From: Halopseudomonas phragmitis
Lineage (GTDB): Bacteria; Pseudomonadota; Gammaproteobacteria; Pseudomonadales; Pseudomonadaceae
Length of the DNA stretch: 64,000 bases
Direction: 5' to 3'
NCBI RefSeq assembly: GCF_002056295.1
Contig: NZ_CP020100.1
Location: 1,015,501 to 1,079,500, forward strand
In this document: positions 9,329 to 21,270 of the stretch, in pieces
Numbering within the stretch: position 1 is the first letter of the stretch
Layout: each line of letters starts with the position of its first letter
Program-made: the position numbers and the translations under genes
The notes under the pieces: model-generated
Database searches by the model: none
What the model saw: the letters and a program-made list of their open reading frames with translations, nothing else
Told to the model about the DNA's origin: nothing

Positions 9329-10192
9329 ATGGCGGCGAAAAAGCGCGGCTTGGGACGAGGACTGGATGCACTGCTTGGGCAGGCCAACGCCGCCCGGCAA
9401 CCGGTGGAAGACAGTCAGGATCAGCAGCTCAAGGAGCTGCCGGTCGATCTGATTCAGCGCGGCAAATATCAACCGCGGCGGGACATGGACCCCCAGGCCC
9501 TTGAGGAACTGGCAGAGTCGATCAAGGCCCAGGGCGTGATGCAGCCGATCGTAGTGCGGCCGATCGATGGGCAGCGCTACGAAATCATTGCCGGTGAGCG
9601 GCGCTGGCGGGCGACCCAACTGGCCGGGCTGGACTCCATTCCGGCGGTAATCCGCGAGGTTCCGGACGAAGCCGCGATCGCCATGGCGCTGATCGAGAAC
9701 ATCCAGCGTGAAGACCTTAATCCGATCGAAGAAGCCATGGCCCTGCAGCGCCTGCAGCAGGAATTCGAGCTGACCCAGCAGGAAGTGGCCAACGCAGTCG
9801 GCAAGTCGCGAGTCACAGTCACCAATCTACTGCGTCTGATGGCCCTGCCCGATGACGTCAAACTGCTGCTCGAGCGTGGCGATATCGAGATGGGCCATGC
9901 CCGGGCTCTGCTCGGCCTGCCCCTGGAGCAGCAAACTCAGGCCGCCCGTCAGGTCGTGGCCAAGGGGTTGACCGTCCGCCAGACCGAAGCGCTGGTTCGC
10001 CAATGGCTGAATCCGCGCCGTGAGTCAGCCCAGGTTCGCAGCAATCCGGATATCGACCGGCTGCAACTGGATCTGTCCGAGCGACTCGGCGCCGAGGTGA
10101 AAATTCAGCACGGCAACAAGGGCAAAGGCAAGCTGGTCATCAGCTACAGTTCACTGGATGAACTGGACGGCGTTTTGATGCACATCAAGTGA
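9329..10192 (+). CDS. parB: Chromosome partitioning protein ParB (Spo0J)
   Basis: CTP-dependent DNA clamp that loads at parS and spreads. At 287 residues it is full length. The N-terminal arginine-rich KKRGLGRGLDALLG is the ParA-stimulating segment. The CTP-binding core includes GEWRW-type GERRWRATQLAG and ENIQREDLNPIEEA. The parS-reading helix-turn-helix is TQQEVANAVGKSRVTVTNLLRLM, and a C-terminal dimerisation domain ends in LDELDGVLMHIK. It follows parA by 27 bases. The start ATG at 9329 gives the usual MAAKKRGLGRGL N-terminus. Confidence 0.97.
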   Translation: MAAKKRGLGRGLDALLGQANAARQPVEDSQDQQLKELPVDLIQRGKYQPRRDMDPQALEELAESIKAQGVMQPIVVRPIDGQRYEIIAGERRWRATQLAGLDSIPAVIREVPDEAAIAMALIENIQREDLNPIEEAMALQRLQQEFELTQQEVANAVGKSRVTVTNLLRLMALPDDVKLLLERGDIEMGHARALLGLPLEQQTQAARQVVAKGLTVRQTEALVRQWLNPRRESAQVRSNPDIDRLQLDLSERLGAEVKIQHGNKGKGKLVISYSSLDELDGVLMHIK

Positions 10193-10276
10193 CAGCCGGG
10201 CCGCTACTTTGGTCGTGAACCCACCTGCCAAGGTGGCAATAGCGGCGAAAATCGACCGGATTTCGGGCGGTTTCGG

Positions 10277-10305
10277 TTGAACCTGCTGGTTATTCAACCT
10301 ATACT
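10277..10305 (+). promoter_or_regulatory. Sigma-70 promoter of the atp operon
   Basis: TTGAAC (-35, 10277-10282), a spacer of exactly 17 bases and TATACT (-10, 10300-10305) make a near-consensus promoter 94 bases upstream of atpI. It lies in the 206-base gap after parB and is the obvious start of ATP synthase transcription. Confidence 0.8.
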
Positions 10306-10398
10306 CCCTCGCGCTGTTTTGGCTGGTGAATGCACCAGTTTGTTGCAAGCAAACAACCGGAATGCGCCCGGAAGAGGCCGTATCACAGGTTAGGGTAA

Positions 10399-11696
<1,298 letters not shown>

Positions 11697-11752
11697 CGCA
11701 GTCAGAACCTGTTCAACCAACGACAACCTTGCACTACAACCTTGAAACTTAG

Positions 11753-12004
<252 letters not shown>

Positions 12005-12021
12005 TCGATCGACTCCGATAA

Positions 12022-12045
12022 CTGGCAGGGCGCAGGCCCTGTCAG
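12022..12045 (+). other. Intercistronic hairpin between atpE and atpF
   Basis: ctggcagggc (12022-12031) pairs with gccctgtcag (12036-12045), with one G-U pair and a 4-base loop. The flanking gatcgatcg copies (12003-12011 and 12045-12053) can extend the structure. It has no T run, so it is more likely an RNA stability or partial-termination element than a full terminator. Confidence 0.65.
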
Positions 12046-12095
12046 ATCGATCGTCACACCCCAGGTATCAACGAAATAGCACGAGGTAAATCGCT

Positions 12096-12566
12096 GTGAA
12101 CATTAATCTGACGCTGTTTGGTCAAACGATTGCCTTCGCTATTTTTGTCTGGTTTTGCATGAAGTTCGTCTGGCCGCCGATCACGGCAGCCATGGCCGAA
12201 CGCCAGAAAAAAATCGCCGAAGGCCTGGATGCGGCTGGCCGCGCCCAGCGTGACCTGAGCCTCGCTCAGGAAAAAGCTTCCCAGACCCTGCGTGAGACCA
12301 AGGAACAGGCTACTCAGATCATCGAGCAAGCCAACAAGAGTGCCAACCTCATTATTGAGGAAGCCAAGCAGCAGGCACGTTCCGAAGGTGAGCGCCTGAT
12401 TGCGGCCGCCAAAGCCGAAATCGAACAAGAAGTGAATCGCGCCAAGGATCAACTGCGTGCCCAGGTTGCCACTCTGGCAGTCAAGGGTGCTGAACAGATC
12501 CTGCAGTCCGAGGTGGATTCCAAGGCCCACAGTGAGCTGGTCGAAAAACTGGCCTCACAACTCTAA
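12096..12566 (+). CDS. atpF: F0F1 ATP synthase subunit b
   Basis: Peripheral stalk subunit, present as a dimer that links F0 to F1. The 156 residues comprise one N-terminal membrane segment ([19 protein letters not shown]) and a long charged coiled coil rich in A, E, K and Q. The start is GTG at 12096 ([14 protein letters not shown]), with acgagg upstream. Length and the [19 protein letters not shown] block match the gammaproteobacterial b subunit. Confidence 0.97.
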   Translation: MNINLTLFGQTIAFAIFVWFCMKFVWPPITAAMAERQKKIAEGLDAAGRAQRDLSLAQEKASQTLRETKEQATQIIEQANKSANLIIEEAKQQARSEGERLIAAAKAEIEQEVNRAKDQLRAQVATLAVKGAEQILQSEVDSKAHSELVEKLASQL

Positions 12567-12578
12567 GCGAGGCGAGCG

Positions 12579-13115
12579 ATGGCTACTATCAACACGCTAG
12601 CTCGGCCTTACGCCAAAGCCGCTTTCGAGCACGCGTCGACAGCCAATCAGCTGGATGCCTGGTCAGGCATGCTGGCTCTGGCTGGCGCTGCGATCAACGA
12701 AGCGGTTTTTGCCGATAGAGTGCGCAACCCGGGTCTGACCCGTGAGCGCAAGGCCGAGGACCTGCTCATGGTGTGTGAAGGTCAGATCGACGAGGCGTTC
12801 GGAAATTTCATCCGGACCCTGGCCGAAAATGACCGTCTGCCCCTGATCCCGGTAATCGCCGAGCTCTATGAGCAACACAAGGCGGAGCACGATCGGAGCG
12901 TCGCAGTCGAAGTCGAAAGCGCCTTCGAGCTGAGCGAAGATCAACTGAAAACGCTGGCAACCGCACTATCCAAGCGGTTGGACCGGACAGTGACCCCTCA
13001 AGTCACCATCAATCCCGCCCTGATCGGCGGTGTGCTGGTACGTGCGGGTGACCTGGTCATCGATGGTTCGGTCCGCGGCAAGCTTGCAAAGCTCGCCGAG
13101 GCGTTGAAATCCTGA
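12579..13115 (+). CDS. atpH: F0F1 ATP synthase subunit delta
   Basis: Connects the b dimer to the top of the alpha3beta3 head. The 178 residues open with the family signature ARPYAKAAFEHA and contain the conserved LAENDRL segment and C-terminal NPALIGGVLVRAGDLVIDGSVRGKLAKL. It starts 12 bases after atpF and is followed 17 bases later by atpA. Confidence 0.97.
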   Translation: MATINTLARPYAKAAFEHASTANQLDAWSGMLALAGAAINEAVFADRVRNPGLTRERKAEDLLMVCEGQIDEAFGNFIRTLAENDRLPLIPVIAELYEQHKAEHDRSVAVEVESAFELSEDQLKTLATALSKRLDRTVTPQVTINPALIGGVLVRAGDLVIDGSVRGKLAKLAEALKS

Positions 13116-13132
13116 TTTGAGGGACATGGCAC

Positions 13133-14677
13133 ATGCAGCAACTGAATCCTTCCGAAATTAGCGAAATTATCAAGAAGCGCATCGAGAAACTCGATGTCAG
13201 CTCCCAGGCCCGCAATGTCGGCACCATCGTCAGCGTTTCCGACGGTATCGTGCGCATCCATGGCCTGGCCGATGTAATGTACGGCGAAATGATCGAGTTC
13301 CCCGGTGGCGTCTATGGTATGGCGCTGAACCTGGAGCAGGACTCTGTCGGTGCGGTGGTTCTGGGTGAATACCTGAGCCTGGCCGAGGGCATGACTGCCC
13401 AGTGCACCGGCCGCATCCTTGAAGTACCGGTTGGTCCGGAACTGCTGGGTCGCGTCGTTGACGCGCTGGGCAATCCGATCGACGGTAAGGGTGCGATTGA
13501 TGCCAAGGCTACCGACGCGGTCGAAAAGGTCGCCCCGGGCGTGATCTGGCGTAAGTCGGTCGACCAGCCGGTGCAAACCGGTTACAAGTCGGTTGACGCG
13601 ATGATTCCGATCGGCCGTGGCCAGCGTGAGCTGATCATCGGTGACCGTCAGACTGGTAAGACCGCCATGGCGGTTGATGCGATCATTAACCAGAAAGGCT
13701 CCGGCATCAAATGTATCTACGTAGCCGTTGGTCAGAAGCAGTCGACCATCGCCAACGTGGTACGCAAGCTGGAAGAGCACGACGCTCTGGCGCACACCGT
13801 GGTAGTTGCCGCATCGGCTTCCGACCCGGCTGCCCTGCAGTTCCTGGCGCCCTACGCCGGCTGCACCATGGGTGAGTACTTCCGTGACCGTGGCGAAGAC
13901 GCACTGATCATCTATGATGATCTGTCCAAGCAGGCTGTGGCTTACCGCCAGATCTCCCTGCTGCTGCGTCGTCCGCCGGGCCGTGAAGCCTACCCGGGTG
14001 ACGTGTTCTATCTCCACAGCCGTCTGCTCGAGCGTGCCTCGCGCGTCTCTGAAGAGTACGTTGAGAAGTTCACCAACGGTGAAGTGAAAGGCCAGACCGG
14101 TTCCTTGACCGCGCTGCCGATCATCGAAACCCAGGCCGGTGACGTATCGGCGTTCGTTCCGACCAACGTGATCTCGATCACCGACGGTCAGATCTTCCTC
14201 GAGTCCAACCTGTTCAACTCGGGTATCCGTCCGGCGGTTAACGCCGGTATCTCGGTATCGCGTGTTGGTGGTGCGGCCCAGACCAAGATCATCAAGAAGC
14301 TGTCCGGTGGTATTCGTACCGCGCTGGCCCAGTTCCGTGAGCTGGCAGCCTTTGCCCAGTTCGCCTCCGATCTGGACGAAGCGACCCGCAAGCAGCTCGA
14401 GCACGGTCAGCGTGTTACCGAGCTGATGAAGCAGGACCAGTATACGCCGATGTCGATCGCCGAAATGGCCATCAGCATCTATGCCGCCGAGAAGGGCTTC
14501 CTGAACGATGTCGAACTCAACAAGGTCGGCGCCTTCGAGAAGGCCATGCTCGCCTACTTCAAGCGTGACAAGGCCGATCTGCTGGCCAAGATCAACGAGA
14601 AGGGCGATTACAACGACGAGATCGAAGCCGGTATCAAGTCTGGCATCGAGAACTTCAAGGCGACCCAAAGCTGGTAA
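13133..14677 (+). CDS. atpA: F0F1 ATP synthase subunit alpha
   Basis: Non-catalytic nucleotide-binding subunit of F1 (three copies). The 514 residues include the Walker A motif GDRQTGKTA, a [12 protein letters not shown] block, the Walker B region [17 protein letters not shown] and the conserved arginine-finger region [17 protein letters not shown]. All expected blocks are present and length is normal. Followed by a 71-base gap with a hairpin before atpG. Confidence 0.98.
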   Translation: MQQLNPSEISEIIKKRIEKLDVSSQARNVGTIVSVSDGIVRIHGLADVMYGEMIEFPGGVYGMALNLEQDSVGAVVLGEYLSLAEGMTAQCTGRILEVPVGPELLGRVVDALGNPIDGKGAIDAKATDAVEKVAPGVIWRKSVDQPVQTGYKSVDAMIPIGRGQRELIIGDRQTGKTAMAVDAIINQKGSGIKCIYVAVGQKQSTIANVVRKLEEHDALAHTVVVAASASDPAALQFLAPYAGCTMGEYFRDRGEDALIIYDDLSKQAVAYRQISLLLRRPPGREAYPGDVFYLHSRLLERASRVSEEYVEKFTNGEVKGQTGSLTALPIIETQAGDVSAFVPTNVISITDGQIFLESNLFNSGIRPAVNAGISVSRVGGAAQTKIIKKLSGGIRTALAQFRELAAFAQFASDLDEATRKQLEHGQRVTELMKQDQYTPMSIAEMAISIYAAEKGFLNDVELNKVGAFEKAMLAYFKRDKADLLAKINEKGDYNDEIEAGIKSGIENFKATQSW

Positions 14678-14684
14678 GCCGAGC

Positions 14685-14708
14685 GCGGGGCATGGCGACA
14701 TGTCCCGC
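14685..14708 (+). other. Intercistronic hairpin between atpA and atpG
   Basis: gcggggcatg (14685-14694) pairs with catgtcccgc (14699-14708), with one G-U pair, closing a GCGA loop of the stable GNRA type. There is no T run. It sits just after the stop of alpha, a three-copy subunit, and before gamma, a one-copy subunit. Confidence 0.65.
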
Positions 14709-14748
14709 TTCGTGCGATCCGGCCAAGGGCTAACCTGAAAGGTGTGAC

Positions 14749-15609
14749 ATGGCAGGCGCAAAAGAGATTCGCACCAAGATTGCGAGTATTAAAAGTACGC
14801 AGAAGATCACCAGCGCCATGGAAAAGGTGGCGGTCAGCAAAATGCGCAAGGCACAGCAGCGCATGGCCGCCAGCCGCCCCTACGCTGAGCGGATCCGTCA
14901 GGTAATTGGTCATCTGGCCAATGCCAACCCGGAATACCGCCACCCGTTCATGCAAGAGCGTGAAGTCAAGCGGGTGGGGTATATCGTGGTCAGCACGGAC
15001 CGTGGTCTCTGCGGTGGCTTGAACACCAACCTGTTCAAGGCACTGGTTCAAAACATGAAGGAATGGCGTGATCGCAACGTTGAAACCGACCTGTGCGTGA
15101 TCGGTAGCAAGGGCGCCAGCTTCTTCCGCAGCTTCGGCGGTAACGTCGTGGCCGCCATCAGCCACCTGGGTGAAGCGCCGTCGGTCAATGACCTGATCGG
15201 CAGCGTCAAGGTGATGCTTGATGGTTATCACGAAGGCCGTATCGACCGTCTGTACCTGGTATCCAATACCTTCATCAACACCATGGTGCAACAGCCCACG
15301 GTGGAGCAGATGATTCCGCTGGTGGCGTCGGAAAGCGACGAACTCCAGGAACGCTGGGATTACCTGTATGAGCCGGATGCCCAGGGCCTGCTGGATGGCC
15401 TGCTGACTCGTTACATCGAGTCCCAGGTGTACCAGTCGGTGGTCGAGAACAATGCTTGCGAACAAGCGGCCCGGATGATCGCGATGAAGAGCGCGACTGA
15501 CAACGCCGGTGAGCTCATCAGCAATTTGCAGCTCATCTACAACAAGGCCCGTCAGGCAGCGATCACCCAGGAAATTTCGGAAATCGTCGGCGGCGCCGCC
15601 GCGGTTTGA
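14749..15609 (+). CDS. atpG: F0F1 ATP synthase subunit gamma
   Basis: Central rotor shaft turning inside the alpha3beta3 ring. The 286 residues begin [20 protein letters not shown] with the N-terminal coiled-coil helix and [16 protein letters not shown]. The [11 protein letters not shown] segment is conserved. The C-terminal signature [29 protein letters not shown] is intact. Standard length and position between alpha and beta. Confidence 0.98.
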   Translation: MAGAKEIRTKIASIKSTQKITSAMEKVAVSKMRKAQQRMAASRPYAERIRQVIGHLANANPEYRHPFMQEREVKRVGYIVVSTDRGLCGGLNTNLFKALVQNMKEWRDRNVETDLCVIGSKGASFFRSFGGNVVAAISHLGEAPSVNDLIGSVKVMLDGYHEGRIDRLYLVSNTFINTMVQQPTVEQMIPLVASESDELQERWDYLYEPDAQGLLDGLLTRYIESQVYQSVVENNACEQAARMIAMKSATDNAGELISNLQLIYNKARQAAITQEISEIVGGAAAV

Positions 15610-17022
<1,413 letters not shown>

Positions 17023-17028
17023 TGGGTA

Positions 17029-17048
17029 GCGCCCGCGCAAGCGGGCGC
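17029..17048 (+). other. Intercistronic hairpin between atpD and atpC
   Basis: gcgcccgc (17029-17036) and gcgggcgc (17041-17048) form a perfect 8-base GC stem closed by a GCAA tetraloop. It lies in the 43-base gap between beta and epsilon and has no T run, so it probably affects RNA stability or lowers epsilon expression. Confidence 0.7.
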
Positions 17049-17065
17049 AGAACCGAGGCAAAACA

Positions 17066-17509
17066 ATGGCTATGACAGTGCACTGCGATATCGTAAGCGC
17101 GGAAGAAGAGCTGTTCTCAGGCCTGGTCGAAATGGTCGTGGCCCATGGCAACATGGGTGATCTGGGTATTCTGCCCGGTCACACTCCACTGCTGACCGAC
17201 CTTAAGCCTGGCCCGGTTCGGGTGATCAAGCAGGATGGCAGCGAAGAGGTGTACTACATCTCTGGCGGCTACCTGGAAGTTCAGCCGAGCATGGTCAAGG
17301 TGCTCGCCGACACGGCTATCCGTGCTGGCGACATTGATGAAGCAGCCGCTCTGGAAGCGAAGAAGGCCGCAGAAAAGGCTCTTAACGAGAAAGGCGCCGA
17401 GTTTGACTACGGTTCGGCCTCCGCCCGTCTCGCTGAAGCCGCCGCCCAGCTTCGTACCGTGCAGGAAATGCGCAAGAAATACGGTGGACCGGCGCTTAAC
17501 AACCGCTAA
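17066..17509 (+). CDS. atpC: F0F1 ATP synthase subunit epsilon
   Basis: Regulatory subunit at the foot of the gamma shaft that inhibits ATP hydrolysis. The 147 residues show the N-terminal beta sandwich ([48 protein letters not shown]) and a C-terminal helical hairpin ([29 protein letters not shown]). ATG at 17066 gives [12 protein letters not shown]; a second in-frame ATG two codons on is also possible. It is the last gene of the atp operon and is followed by a strong terminator. Confidence 0.97.
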   Translation: MAMTVHCDIVSAEEELFSGLVEMVVAHGNMGDLGILPGHTPLLTDLKPGPVRVIKQDGSEEVYYISGGYLEVQPSMVKVLADTAIRAGDIDEAAALEAKKAAEKALNEKGAEFDYGSASARLAEAAAQLRTVQEMRKKYGGPALNNR

Positions 17510-17516
17510 CCCCGTC

Positions 17517-17544
17517 AAAAAAGGCAGCTTCGGCTGCCTTTTTT
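17517..17544 (+). terminator. Rho-independent terminator of the atp operon
   Basis: A perfect 12-base stem pairs aaaaaaggcagc (17517-17528) with gctgcctttttt (17533-17544) around a TTCG tetraloop, with a T run at the end. It begins 7 bases after the atpC stop. This is the strongest terminator in the window. Confidence 0.95.
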
Positions 17545-17590
17545 GTTGAAGCGGCAAAGACCGCGGGCCTCCAGCCCCCGAGTACTTTTT

Positions 17591-17599
17591 TGTTATGAT
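17591..17599 (+). promoter_or_regulatory. Extended -10 promoter of glmU
   Basis: TGTTATGAT at 17591-17599 combines the TG extension with a TATGAT -10 element. No good -35 is visible at the right distance, as is common for extended -10 promoters. It lies between the atp terminator and glmU (start 17637). Confidence 0.6.
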
Positions 17600-17636
17600 C
17601 CGCCCCTGTCTTCGTTATCCGTAAAAGGACCCGCCG

Positions 17637-19001
17637 ATGAATCTGCACGTCGTCATTCTGGCCGCCGGCCAAGGCACCCGTATGCGCTCTGCCCTGCCGA
17701 AGGTTCTGCACCCGGTAGCCGGCAAGCCGATGCTGGGCCATGCGATCGACTGTGCCCGGGCGCTGGCGCCGCAAAAGATTCATGTGGTGATTGGCCATGG
17801 TGCCGAACTGGTTCGCGAACGGCTGGATGCCGAGGATATCAACTGGGTATTGCAGGCCGAACAACTGGGCACGGGTCATGCGGTAGCGCAGGCCTTGCCG
17901 CAGATCGAGGCGGCCGAGCAGATTCTGGTCCTGTACGGCGATGTGCCGCTGCTGCGGGTCGAGACTCTGCAGGCGCTCAGCATCCAGGCCGGCACCGAGG
18001 CCTTGGGACTGCTGACCGTGCAGATGGCCGATCCGACCGGCTATGGGCGTATCGTGCGCAATGCTGCTGGCCAGGTCCAGGCGATTGTCGAGCAGAAGGA
18101 CGCCAGTGCTGAGCAACTGCAAATCAGTGAAGGCAATACCGGAATCATGGCGTTGCCCGGACGCTACGCCGCTGAATGGCTCACCAGCCTGTCCAACGAC
18201 AATGCCCAGGGCGAGTATTACTTGACCGATGTAGTGGCTCTGGCAGTCAGCCAGCAAGTACCGGTCCAGGTAGCCCAGCCCCAGGATGAAGACGAGGTGA
18301 TGGGTGCCAACAACCGTCAGCAACTGGCGGTGCTGGAGCGGGTCTATCAGCGCCGTCAGGCCGAACGGCTAATGGTCCAGGGGGTAACCCTGCTGGATCC
18401 GGCACGACTCGATGTACGCGGTGACATTCAGGTCGGACGGGACATTCTGATCGATATCAACGTGGTGCTTGAAGGCCGGGTGGTGATTGAGGACAACGTT
18501 GAGATCGGTCCCAATTGCGTGCTCAAGGACTGTGTGATTGGCGCTGGCAGTGTGATCAAGGCCTTCAGCCATCTCGAAGGCGCTGAGGTTGGCCCGCTCT
18601 GCGATGTTGGCCCCTATGCCCGGTTACGGCCCGGCACCCGCCTGGCGGCCAAGGCCAAAATTGGTAATTTCGTCGAGACCAAGAAAGCCGAGATCGGTGC
18701 CGGGGCCAAGATCAATCACCTGTCCTACGTCGGTGATGCCGAAGTGGGAGCCGGCGCTAATATCGGTGCTGGTACCATCACCTGCAACTACGACGGGGTC
18801 AACAAGTTCAAGACCCGGATTGGTGAGGGAGCTTTCATTGGCTCCAATACTGCGTTGGTTGCCCCGGTCTCGATTGGTGATGGCGCCACGACCGGTGCTG
18901 GCTCCACCATTACCCAGGATGTTCCGGCCGGTGATCTGGGGGTGGGCCGGGCCAAGCAGCGCAATATTGGTGGCTGGAAACGCCCGCAGAAACAGGGCTG
19001 A
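17637..19001 (+). CDS. glmU: Bifunctional N-acetylglucosamine-1-phosphate uridyltransferase / glucosamine-1-phosphate acetyltransferase GlmU
   Basis: Makes UDP-GlcNAc for peptidoglycan and lipopolysaccharide in two cytoplasmic steps. The 454 residues begin with the nucleotidyltransferase motif [19 protein letters not shown], with YGDVPLL carrying the metal-binding aspartate. The C-terminal half is a left-handed beta helix of hexapeptide repeats and includes [12 protein letters not shown] and [15 protein letters not shown], the acetyltransferase active-site region. Position after the atp operon is conserved in pseudomonads. The usual downstream glmS is not here; a CFA synthase follows instead. 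Confidence 0.98.
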   Translation: MNLHVVILAAGQGTRMRSALPKVLHPVAGKPMLGHAIDCARALAPQKIHVVIGHGAELVRERLDAEDINWVLQAEQLGTGHAVAQALPQIEAAEQILVLYGDVPLLRVETLQALSIQAGTEALGLLTVQMADPTGYGRIVRNAAGQVQAIVEQKDASAEQLQISEGNTGIMALPGRYAAEWLTSLSNDNAQGEYYLTDVVALAVSQQVPVQVAQPQDEDEVMGANNRQQLAVLERVYQRRQAERLMVQGVTLLDPARLDVRGDIQVGRDILIDINVVLEGRVVIEDNVEIGPNCVLKDCVIGAGSVIKAFSHLEGAEVGPLCDVGPYARLRPGTRLAAKAKIGNFVETKKAEIGAGAKINHLSYVGDAEVGAGANIGAGTITCNYDGVNKFKTRIGEGAFIGSNTALVAPVSIGDGATTGAGSTITQDVPAGDLGVGRAKQRNIGGWKRPQKQG

Positions 19002-19074
19002 GCTGCGGCCTCTGATCGGCCTGGGCTAAGGGCACCATACAAAAACGCAATCACTCCTGTGCCGCGACCCTGTT

Positions 19075-19081
19075 CTATAGT
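19075..19081 (+). promoter_or_regulatory. RpoS-like -10 element upstream of the CFA synthase gene
   Basis: CTATAGT differs by one base from CTATACT, the extended -10 typical of sigma-S promoters, and lies 37 bases before the chosen start codon. Pseudomonas cfaB genes are known to be RpoS controlled in stationary phase, which fits. Sequence-based assignment only. Confidence 0.45.
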
Positions 19082-19117
19082 TAAAGGGGTATGGCCGACG
19101 GACACAGGAGAATCCGT

Positions 19118-20302
19118 ATGCTGGTGAAGCTTTCCCCTAGCTTGCGCAACCTGCAGCTGCCGCTGCGATTGACCCTCAAGGGTGGACCGACCCTCGATCT
19201 GGGCCCCCACCCACGGGTGACCCTGGAGATTCAGGATCTGAGTCTGCTTGAGGAGCTGACCGAACCGAGTCTGGACAAGCTGGGCGAAGCCTACATTTCC
19301 AGACGGATGGAAATTCATGGCCCGATCATGGATGTGATTGAAGTGGCCGATATGCTCAGCAAGGGGTTGCTGGGCGATGATCCCGGTCCAGCGCCCCAGC
19401 GCCAGGCACATGACAAGCACACCGATGCGGCAGCGGTTTCCTACCATTACGACCTTTCCAACGAGTTCTACGGCCTGTGGCTGGATCCGGAAATGGTCTA
19501 TTCCTGTGCCTATTTTCACTCGGTCAATGACAGTCTGGCCCAGGCTCAACAACAGAAGCTGGATCACCTGTGTCGCAAGTTGCGGCTGCAGCCGGGGGAG
19601 CGCTTGCTGGATGTCGGCTGTGGCTGGGGCGGTCTTGCCCGGCATGCCGCCAGGCACTATGGCGTCGAGGTGTATGGCATTACCCTGAGTCAGGCGCAGT
19701 TGGAGCTGGCCAGGCAGAAGAACGCTGAAGCCGGGCTCGACCAGCATATTCAGCTGGAGCTGCAGGACTACCGCGACCTGACCGGTCAGGAGCAGTTCGA
19801 CAAGGTGGTCAGCGTTGGCATGTTCGAGCACGTTGGTCATGCCAATCTGGATGCCTACTTCAAGGTTCTCCACGACCAGGTCAAGCCCGGTGGGCTGGTG
19901 ATGAACCATGGCATCACCTCCAAGCACACCGACGGTCGTCAGGTGGGGCGTGGTGCCGGAGACTTCATCGGCCGCTACGTGTTCCCCCATGGCGAGCTAC
20001 CGCATCTGGCCATGGCGGTGTCGAGCATGAGCGAGCAGGGGCTGGAAGTGGTCGATGTCGAGAGCCTGCGCCTGCACTATGCCCGAACCCTGGAGTGCTG
20101 GAGCGACAATCTTGAACGACAGCTTGAGCGAGCCAGGACGTTGATCGACGACAAGGCCCTGCGGATCTGGCGGATCTATCTGGCCGGATGCGCCTATGGC
20201 TTTCGCCGCAATTGGATGAATATTCACCAGATACTGGCGGTCAAACCGCATGCCGACGGCAGTCATGACTTGCCATGGACCCGGGCTGATCTGTACCGTT
20301 AG
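19118..20302 (+). CDS. cfa: Cyclopropane-fatty-acyl-phospholipid synthase
   Basis: Transfers a methylene group from SAM to double bonds of unsaturated acyl chains in membrane phospholipids, usually at entry to stationary phase. The catalytic cysteine region MVYSCAYF, SAM motif LLDVGCGWGGLARHAA, LQDYRDL and VSVGMFEHVGHANLDAYF all match the family. ATG at 19118 is preferred over the in-frame ATG at 19091, because AGGAG at 19106-19110 sits 7 bases before it. That gives 394 residues, close to E. coli Cfa (382). It is monocistronic or co-transcribed with the small exported protein downstream. Confidence 0.93.
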   Translation: MLVKLSPSLRNLQLPLRLTLKGGPTLDLGPHPRVTLEIQDLSLLEELTEPSLDKLGEAYISRRMEIHGPIMDVIEVADMLSKGLLGDDPGPAPQRQAHDKHTDAAAVSYHYDLSNEFYGLWLDPEMVYSCAYFHSVNDSLAQAQQQKLDHLCRKLRLQPGERLLDVGCGWGGLARHAARHYGVEVYGITLSQAQLELARQKNAEAGLDQHIQLELQDYRDLTGQEQFDKVVSVGMFEHVGHANLDAYFKVLHDQVKPGGLVMNHGITSKHTDGRQVGRGAGDFIGRYVFPHGELPHLAMAVSSMSEQGLEVVDVESLRLHYARTLECWSDNLERQLERARTLIDDKALRIWRIYLAGCAYGFRRNWMNIHQILAVKPHADGSHDLPWTRADLYR

Positions 20303-20351
20303 GCAGCCGCACCGGGCGGTAGCAGGGTATTGGACAGCTGGGGGAAGGGTT

Positions 20352-20816
20352 ATGCGCACGGTTTTGGCGCTGATGATTGCAGGTTGGCTGACAACCGTCA
20401 GTAGCTGGGTGGCGGCCGAGCTGCCACGGTTGGCCCTGCCCTTGGGCGACGAGTTGTTTCAACTGGAACTGGTCGATGATCCGATCAGCCGACAGCAGGG
20501 CCTGATGGGCCGTGAGGCACTGGATACCAATGGCGGCATGCTGTTCGATTTTCCCGCCGGCACCCGGCCGGCGATCTGGATGCGCAACATGCTCATCAGC
20601 CTGGATCTGCTGTTTGTTGATGATCAGGGGCAATTGGTGCAGATCTTCGAACAGGTGCCGCCGTGCCAGGCCATGCCCTGCCCGATTTACCGCGCCGAGC
20701 AGCCGCTGCGTTTTGTCATCGAACTGGCTGCCGGCAGCGCCGAGCGTCTGGGCCTGCAACCCGGCGCTCAGCTCGAGCTGGGTGAATTGACCCTGCGTCC
20801 GGCCCCGCCCCAGTAA
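20352..20816 (+). CDS. Exported DUF192 family protein
   Basis: A 154-residue protein with a signal peptide (MRTVLALMIAGWLTTVSSWVAA) and a complete DUF192 domain: DDPISRQQGLMGRE, the GGMLFDFP block, WMRNMLISLDLLFVD and a C-terminal FVIELAAGSAERLGLQPG. DUF192 is a small beta-barrel fold of unknown function found in many bacteria and archaea. ATG at 20352 gives the signal peptide; an in-frame ATG at 20250 lies inside the preceding gene. The protein probably acts in the periplasm. Confidence 0.85.
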   Translation: MRTVLALMIAGWLTTVSSWVAAELPRLALPLGDELFQLELVDDPISRQQGLMGREALDTNGGMLFDFPAGTRPAIWMRNMLISLDLLFVDDQGQLVQIFEQVPPCQAMPCPIYRAEQPLRFVIELAAGSAERLGLQPGAQLELGELTLRPAPPQ

Positions 20817-20880
20817 ATGCTCTTGCTCTGGTGCGCGACCTACCAGAGTCACACAGACCTCCGGGCATGGCCCCAGGTAT

Positions 20881-21243
20881 TCAGGGATTTTCTATCCAAC
20901 GGCCCTGGCTGATCTGCTCACAGTAAGCCTGCAATACCGGTGCATCGTCCGGATCGCTGTAATAGTGGATCGATTGCTGATAGGCCACCCCTTCGCTGCG
21001 CGCGCCCTGACAAATGCCATAGGCGCCCTCCGGACACTGTTCGAGCATCTGTACCTGGAAACTGCGGTCAGGAATCTGCGGCTGACAGAAGCTGTCACTG
21101 AACAGTTGCGCCGGGATGGTCAGGTTTTGCTGACACATACGAATCGGTAGCTGGTCGTCATTGGATTCGATCAGGCAGGCCTCAGCCATAGCCAGAGTCG
21201 AAAGCAGACACAGGGGAAACAAGCTCAACAGGCGCAGCGACAT
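20881..21243 (-). CDS. Small exported cysteine-rich protein, unknown function
   Basis: I do not recognise a family. ATG at 21243 gives a clear signal peptide (MSLRLLSLFPLCLLSTLAMA, probable cut before EAC) and about 100 mature residues with six cysteines, enough for three disulfide bonds in the periplasm. There is no lipobox. A longer form from TTG at 21261 is possible but would put MPGLKS before the hydrophobic stretch. It lies downstream of the COG0523 GTPase on the opposite side from folE2, 27 bases away on the same strand, so it could be the last gene of that Zur-linked unit. Its acidic, cysteine-rich nature would allow metal binding, but no motif shows this. Confidence 0.7.
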   Translation of the reverse strand: MSLRLLSLFPLCLLSTLAMAEACLIESNDDQLPIRMCQQNLTIPAQLFSDSFCQPQIPDRSFQVQMLEQCPEGAYGICQGARSEGVAYQQSIHYYSDPDDAPVLQAYCEQISQGRWIENP

Positions 21244-21270
21244 TGATTTCAATCCGGGCAAAACCCTACC

